From: Monoraphidium neglectum
Lineage: Eukaryota > Chlorophyta > Chlorophyceae > Sphaeropleales > Selenastraceae
NCBI RefSeq assembly: GCF_000611645.1
Contig: NW_014011944.1
Location: 1-12,470, forward strand
Reading direction: 5' to 3'
Length of the DNA stretch: 12,470 nucleotides
Positions within the stretch are counted from its first letter, which is position 1. Every line of letters begins with the position of its first letter. The translations under genes were made by a program, and so were the position numbers. This document shows, piece by piece, positions 8,087-12,470 of the stretch. The notes beneath the pieces were generated by a model, which saw only the letters and a list, made by a program, of their open reading frames with translations, searched no databases and was not told where the DNA came from.

Positions 8087-8855
8087 CGCAGATCCATTCT
8101 TGTTTACAGACGCTTTGAATCGCATGCCTGCTCCTCTTGGGGGGGTGCGGAGCGCAGTATGTTGAACCAACATCGGGCCAGCCTTGCGCAGGCATGCACG
8201 ACGGCATGCATTCATAGGATCGTGGTACTGTACAGTCGACCTTGCGCTCAGCAGGGTCCTTTCCCACCCCAACATTGCTGAGTTGTCGCCCATTAGGCGG
8301 GATGCGGCAAAACCTCAGTCACCACTGCAGATGTAGGATCCACTCCTGTTCCCAGCCTGAAAGGTGCCTGCTGCAGCCTGTCGGTCTGGACTCTCGCTCT
8401 TCAGCTCTGCGTGGTGCAGGTTCAGATAGGAAGGCCTTGCACGTCAGCACAGGCCTCGCGGGCATGCAACCACTGCTCAAATCCCATTTATACTTTCGAA
8501 GGGCGGTCTACAATCCCGCCAACCCGCTCGGCTACCACCTCGCCGCAGTAACGGAAGCCTGCAGGTGCCAAGACAGCAGGTGCGGCCGTGGGGCACCGGC
8601 CCGGATAATTCTGCTTTCATGCGCTGTATGACTAATTGCGTGCACAACTCTCCCTGACTCGCTCAATTGCTGAAAGGGCCTTGCTGCTGGCTATCACGGC
8701 AAGATCGCTTCTACAGTATCACTCACTCAGACCACCGTATCATCGTGAGGTCATCGACTAGCCGTTTTTCGACCAAGTAAGCGTTTATGATAGTTCTGAT
8801 GCTCTGAAAGCGTTCCCACGCATCTCTGCCGAGCCCTGTGGGAACGGCGTGAACC

Positions 8856-8891
8856 ATGCGAGGCGCAAGGCTCGCAGTGTGTCGTCGCTGA
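8856..8891 (+). other. Upstream ORF 1 before TSPO (11 codons)
   Basis: ATG at 8856 opens a frame reading [11 protein letters not shown], then TGA at 8889-8891. The last base of this stop is the A of the next upstream ATG. It matters only if the TSPO mRNA starts upstream of 8856, which the sequence cannot show. Confidence 0.3.
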
Positions 8892-9037
8892 TGCGCGCCA
8901 TCACCTGCCGCGTGCCCGCCCAGCGCCCACCAAGCGCCCACCGCGTGCCGCATCCCATGCAGATCTACACACCAACACCATGGTGGACGCCCCAGCACTT
9001 GCGGTGGCCCTGGTGGTGCCCGTTCTGGGCGGCATGA
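8891..9037 (+). other. Upstream ORF 2, overlapping the TSPO start
   Basis: ATG at 8891 opens a 48-codon frame that runs past the TSPO ATG (8980) in a different frame. It stops at 9037, three bases before the first TSPO splice donor. Such an overlapping uORF would repress TSPO translation if included in the mRNA. The product ([14 protein letters not shown] at its start) has no recognisable feature and is Trp/Pro-rich at its end. Confidence 0.3.
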
Positions 9038-10901
9038 TTGGTGCGTTGCATGCTTTTCGCAGCAGTTCGCTGGACATGGCTGTTTTCTGCAGCCCCGCGC
9101 ACATGTGGCCGTCAACTTGCACGTGGGGCCGCATGGAATTGTTTGAGCTGCATGCGCGCCTGCGGCGCATTTGGCGCACGTTTCCCATGCATGCATGCGC
9201 ATGCTGCCTCACCGTCACGACTGCATGGTTGCTGCGCCAGCAGGCGCTTTTGGAGCCAACAGAGCGCCTCACACAGAGACGCAACGCTCCCAAGCTCTTG
9301 ACGAGGCCGGTCGCCTTGGCTTGCTGCCAGAGTCCGTTGGGCGCCCTCCCTGCCACCCCTCCCACCCACCGCCCACCCTTGCAACCTTCCCACCTTCCCG
9401 CAGGCGGCTTTGCCACCGCCAGCCAGATCAAGGGGTGGTACGCGACCCTGAAGAAGCCGTGGTGGAACCCCCCAAACTGGCTGTTTGGCCCCGTGTGGAC
9501 CTGCCTCTATGTGAGCTCCCTTTGCTGCACAGTTGCGTCCCCCTCTTCATGGCTCAGCAGGCGTTGCGCGTTCAAATGGGGCACTGCTTGCTGGTGTCTC
9601 CTCGCCCTGCTCAGCTCTGCACTGTTGCACCCGCCGCCCGCCCTGGACGCACTCACGCCGTGTCAGCCCTGAACCTCTGCTTTTCGCAACTCACACTCGC
9701 GGTCGCCCACTCTGCTGCTCGCTTGATGCTGGCTGAATGGCAATGCCTTGTCAACACAAATGGCAGTGCGTTTCCCGTGCTTCCTCACAAATCTTGCGCG
9801 CACGCGCGCGCGCGCACACACACAACACACACACACACACACACACACCTGCACGTGCGTACGTGGATGTCCCGACACGCATTCTCGGTACATCAGCTCT
9901 TCTTAACCTCAAGGGCATCACCTGCTCATTCCCACCTGCCGCACTTCACGCAGGCTGCCATGGGGTACGCGTCATACCTAGTGTATGAGCAGGGCGGCTT
10001 CGCCAAGCAGGCGGTGCCCCTGGGGGTGTACATCGCCCAGCTGGCGCTCAACTTCCTCTGGACCCCCCTCTTCTTCACGCTGCACCGCTTTGACCTCGCC
10101 ACCGTCGACATTCTGGGTGCGCGGCAGCCAGGGCGCTGGGGGCACCTAGGTGGTGTGGCGTGCGCTCTGCGCTCTGTTGCAGGCGCACCAGGGACGGTGG
10201 CGGCGGCATTGGCTCAGCTGCGCTCTGCGCAGCTGGCAGGCGACAAGCTTCTTAGTAGGGGCCGTGCCTAGCGCTGTGCGGGCATCACTGGCCGGTCACT
10301 GCGCAACGCTTGATACCTCCTCGCCGCTTAGCCGCCCGTCTATCCGTGCCATCACACCCACCCCCCCCCCCGCCAGATGACCAACATCACCCTTTGCCCT
10401 GTTCCTTGCCCCACCACCACGCAACCACAGCCATGTGGGGCATGATCGTCGCCACCATCGCCACGTTCTACCCGGTGATCGGCGCCTGGGCCTTGGGCCT
10501 GCTGATCCCCTACCTGGCCTGGGTGTCGTACGCCTCGGCCCTGACCATATGGATATGGCGCAACAACCCCGCCAAGGTGGGCGCTGGGCGATTCTTTGAC
10601 AGAAAGGGCAGCGGCGGAGCGGGTCAGTTGGGAACGAAAATGCACGGCGCTTATGTTTGAGCAACTGCGTGTGCTCAAAATTCAATGTGGGGCCGTTTTG
10701 TGGGCACGCCAGCATCGCTGACAGGGCGAAGCACAGATTAATCACCACTGGCATCTGCCTCTGATTGACGCTCTGCGTTCATCGCGCCTTGCCCTGCGTC
10801 TCGCACACAACCCGTGGTCCCAAAAGGACGGCGAGCCCACTGCTGCCGCCGCCACCGACGGCAACGCGATCGACCAACAGCTCATAAACCAGCAGCTGTG
10901 A
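8980..10901 (+). CDS. TSPO: TSPO/MBR (tryptophan-rich sensory protein) family membrane protein, 183 aa, five exons
   Basis: Model: exons 8980-9040, 9404-9510, 9954-10116, 10431-10576 and 10827-10901. Donors are GTGCGT, GTGAGC, GTGCGC and GTGGGC; phases are 1, 0, 1, 0. The coding total is 552 nt, with stop TGA at 10899-10901. TSPO proteins are five-helix membrane proteins of the outer mitochondrial, plastid/ER or bacterial outer membrane. They bind porphyrins and sterols and act in tetrapyrrole and stress responses. Diagnostic sequence: [16 protein letters not shown] (31-46), then FGPVWTCLY (48-56), [14 protein letters not shown] (59-72), [20 protein letters not shown] (78-97) and [10 protein letters not shown] (136-145). 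Helices are at about 4-23, 47-67, 77-98, 104-126 and 131-153, with 11 Trp in total. The start ATGG (context CAACACC) begins directly with helix 1, so there is no N-terminal transit extension. The residue usually Tyr in the C-terminal sterol-recognition (CRAC) region is Ile150 (ALTIWIWR). The hydrophilic tail 160-183 (last exon, acceptor CAAAAG) is less certain. Retaining the last intron gives a different 27-residue tail. Confidence 0.95.
9796..9849. repeat. (CG)n(CA)n dinucleotide microsatellite in TSPO intron 2
   Basis: A stretch of alternating purine-pyrimidine begins as CG repeats and passes into CA repeats, with one AA break. It lies inside intron 9511-9953, about 105 nt before the acceptor. 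Such tracts are length-variable and can adopt Z-DNA. The plus-strand RNA would be CA-rich. Confidence 0.92.
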
Positions 10902-10916
10902 ATTTGCTGCCACCTC

Positions 10917-10921
10917 TGTAA
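10917..10921 (+). terminator. TGTAA poly(A) signal, end of TSPO
   Basis: TGTAA lies 15 nt after the TSPO stop codon, which would give a very short 3'UTR of about 35 nt. No other plus-strand TGTAA was found downstream in the window, so this is the best candidate. The short distance lowers confidence. Confidence 0.5.
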
Positions 10922-10939
10922 TCAAGGGCAGCCGCCCGC

Positions 10940-11575
10940 TGAGCACAGTAAGGTGATCACCACACTGTCAATCTTGTCATACCCTTGCCTCAGTCGCATG
11001 GCGGCTGCTCTTTCATCATGTGCACCTGGACTTAACCCTTCCTCACCTTCCTACCCGGCCCATGTTGTTGTTTCACGCCCTGCAGCCAGTGCTTGTCAAG
11101 AAGCAAGAGTGATGTTTCGAGTGTCCATGGATGAAAGAAACGGGGCAGCTTGCACGGGCAGTTCCGAGCACACCGCCGCCAGGAGGCCGGCCAGGAATTG
11201 GAGAAAGCTGCACAGACCACCCTGGTACGTGCCGGGCTTCTTGCGACGAGACGGTTGCTGGAGCTGAGTGTGTGCCAAACCATTGCGGCCGGATGTGATG
11301 ATGAACGGCTGGTGGGAGAGGACTCGCAAAGTTGACGGCGCAGCTTTTTTGAATGGCAGCCGTGCATAGAGTTGTATTTCAGTGTGTCTGTGTGACTGGG
11401 TCTTCTGTGTATGTTTGGCATTTGAACCTGGAGTGTGTGCAATTTTATGATTTTGATTGATTTGTTGCTTAAATTGGTGTTCTCCTGCGCTTGCCATGTC
11501 ACACCATGATATTAGCGTCCCAGCTGCAACTTTATCTATATGCCTAGCGAGGTCTCTCTGCAAACATTTCATTGA
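10940..11575. other. Convergent intergenic region; no supported gene
   Basis: This stretch lies between the TSPO poly(A) signal and that of the minus-strand gene from the right. It is relatively AT-rich at 11430-11580. A minus-strand frame around 11098-11270 has G/C-biased third positions and a hydrophobic stretch, but no supported exon boundaries or homology; it is reported as a finding only. Confidence 0.4.
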
Positions 11576-11588
11576 GCATACCGTGACT

Positions 11589-11593
11589 TTACA
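11589..11593 (-). terminator. TGTAA poly(A) signal, end of right-hand minus-strand gene
   Basis: The plus strand reads TTACA, so TGTAA on the minus strand, about 295 nt past the minus-strand stop at 11891-11889. This gives the partial gene a 3'UTR of about 310 nt and supports the two-exon 3' end model. Confidence 0.5.
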
Positions 11594-11888
11594 ACGTTAG
11601 CACAAAGCAACAGATTGACCGACACTCCTCCTGCCCCACCGCTGGCAAGCAGTCATGCAGTGCCAGTCACTCGTACCGGCACAAGACACAGCGCGTGCAG
11701 GCCAAAGCAAGATATAGCACTGGGACAAAGGGTGTGTGGGCCGGTCGCGCCACCTCTCCGCCGCAGCACCTGAAGAATGTGCTGGCCGAGGTTGCAACCT
11801 CGATGCACCAACAACAATGTGAGCAAGCAACTGTTCAAGCTGAGCCCCTGCTGACTAATCGCCAAGCTGGCATGTCATCTGCCGCGGC

Positions 11889-12256
11889 TCACTCGCGCGT
11901 GTAGCCTGCGTCAAACAGGGCGTGGGGACAACAGATCACATCAACAGCATCCGTGACAGAGGTGGGGCAGGACCAGGCACTCACCCCACCCATTGCTAGC
12001 TGACAATTTCCAAACTTTCGTCAGGATTCCCAAATAAAATGTCTTTGCTCATTCCAAGCCAAAGAGCTGTTTTGTCCAAACCCCCTCCGTCCAAGCTCCC
12101 ACCGCCCACCCCACCCGCTCCAATGCTCTCAATATTCGCCTCCCACCCCTGCCCCCGCCCTCACCCCCCACCCCGCCGCCGCAGCCTCACCGAGCTCCTG
12201 GGGCTTCCCGGTGCGCTGCTGGTAAGACTTGATGAGGTTGGTCACGGCAGAGATGC
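11889..12256 (-). CDS. 3' end of an unrecognised gene: 66-nt exon plus 17-nt terminal coding exon
   Basis: On the minus strand, CCCCCACAG precedes an exon at 12256-12191 that ends at donor GGTGAGG. It is exactly 66 nt, phase 1 at both ends, with codons almost all G/C-ending. It reads ISAVTNLIKSYQQRTGKP, then QEL. An intron at 12190-11906 (GTGAGG...GACGCAG) leads to a terminal exon at 11905-11889 that adds GYTRE and stops at TGA 11891-11889. The combined C-terminus is helical and polar. Upstream exons lie beyond position 12470, or were not recognised in 12257-12470. The donor, acceptor, phase match and correctly placed TGTAA at 11589-11593 support it together, but the terminal exon is very short and the family is unknown. 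Confidence 0.55.
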
Positions 12257-12470
12257 CTGTGGGGGTTGGGGCATGGCATCGATGAGGCGGGGTCGGTGCG
12301 TGGGGTGCAAACAGGGTGCGAGGCAGGGGCGGCAGTCAGGATTGCGGGAGGCCAAGGAGGCCTTGTTTCTGACACTAGAGTAACCTGAGAGTGACAATCA
12401 GCGGCGTGAGCGGCACGATGGGGCTGTCAGGCAAGGAGCCGAGCACGACTCGGGTGCATGCGCCCCGCAC
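12257..12470 (-). other. Probable intron of the right-hand minus-strand gene
   Basis: Upstream (minus-strand sense) of the 66-nt exon, the sequence up to the window edge shows no convincing coding frame compatible with a phase 1 donor. The frame before the possible donor at the GTTACTC site contains a TGA. The most economical reading is intron, with the preceding exon outside the window. A GTGCGG at the window's very edge could be its donor. Confidence 0.35.

Larger units (their letters stand above)
7567..8979. other. 3'UTR of the secreted-protein gene, then TSPO upstream region; no gene seen
   Basis: The first part, to about 8100, is the probable 3'UTR ending at TGTAA 8082-8086. The rest, about 8100-8979, should hold the TSPO promoter and 5'UTR. 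A TATA-like stretch (TTTATAC) occurs near 8487, about 490 bp before the TSPO start, too far to assign. Short ORFs on both strands have no recognisable content. Two small upstream ATG frames just before TSPO are listed separately. Confidence 0.45.

Noticed and set aside
7991..8110. TTACA at 8104-8108 as the poly(A) signal of a minus-strand gene
   Set aside because: No minus-strand coding exon was found between 8110 and the TSPO gene; a five-base motif is expected by chance.
9171..10271. A 366-codon plus-strand frame crossing the TSPO introns
   Set aside because: It reads through introns and the CA repeat in a different frame from the conserved TSPO exons; the tract of alternating Thr/His comes from the microsatellite.
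11405..11440. tRNA-like T-loop (GGTTCAAAT on the minus strand)
   Set aside because: The flanking bases do not form the 5-bp T-stem, and no acceptor or anticodon arm is present.
1..12470. Mobile elements, CRISPR arrays or bacterial defence systems
   Set aside because: No transposase, integrase, reverse transcriptase, terminal repeats or regularly spaced repeats were seen; gene structure is that of an intron-rich nuclear genome.

Overview
The window is nuclear DNA from a GC-rich, intron-dense eukaryote, most likely a unicellular green alga (Chlorophyta). Three things support this. Exons use codons ending almost only in G or C. Introns are short (about 140-440 nt) with GTGAG/GTGCG/GTGTG donors and C-rich tracts before CAG acceptors. 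The motif TGTAA, the usual chlorophyte poly(A) signal, lies downstream of every gene whose 3' end is visible, on the correct strand. I see no bacterial operon structure, and I cannot name the species.

Layout. (1) 19-74 (+) is the last coding exon of an unrecognised gene entering from the left, with a possible poly(A) signal at 733-737. (2) 4240 to 1002 (-) is a three-exon gene for a predicted 968-aa, low-complexity, polyQ/polyG/polyA protein with an acidic N-terminus, a charged helix and a basic RE-rich C-terminus. It is probably nuclear or RNA-related, but its family is not recognised. Its poly(A) signal at 822-826 faces that of gene 1. (3) 4241-5990 is a divergent intergenic region with no supported gene. 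(4) 5991-7566 (+) is a five-exon gene for a predicted 209-aa secreted protein with 18 cysteines in the mature part and a visible internal duplication; its family is not recognised. (5) 7567-8979 holds that gene's 3'UTR, then the TSPO upstream region. (6) 8980-10901 (+) is a five-exon gene for a 183-aa TSPO/MBR (tryptophan-rich sensory protein) membrane protein, the only confident family assignment in the window. (7) 12256 to 11889 (-) is the 3' end of another gene entering from the right, with two small coding exons and a poly(A) signal at 11589-11593. It converges on TSPO.

All exon-intron models were built by hand from splice consensus and phase, and they close in frame: 2907, 630 and 552 coding nt including stops. 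The genes show no obvious shared pathway. The window looks like ordinary algal gene neighbourhood, and its most novel item is the 18-cysteine secreted protein. No transposon, CRISPR array, rRNA or tRNA was found.
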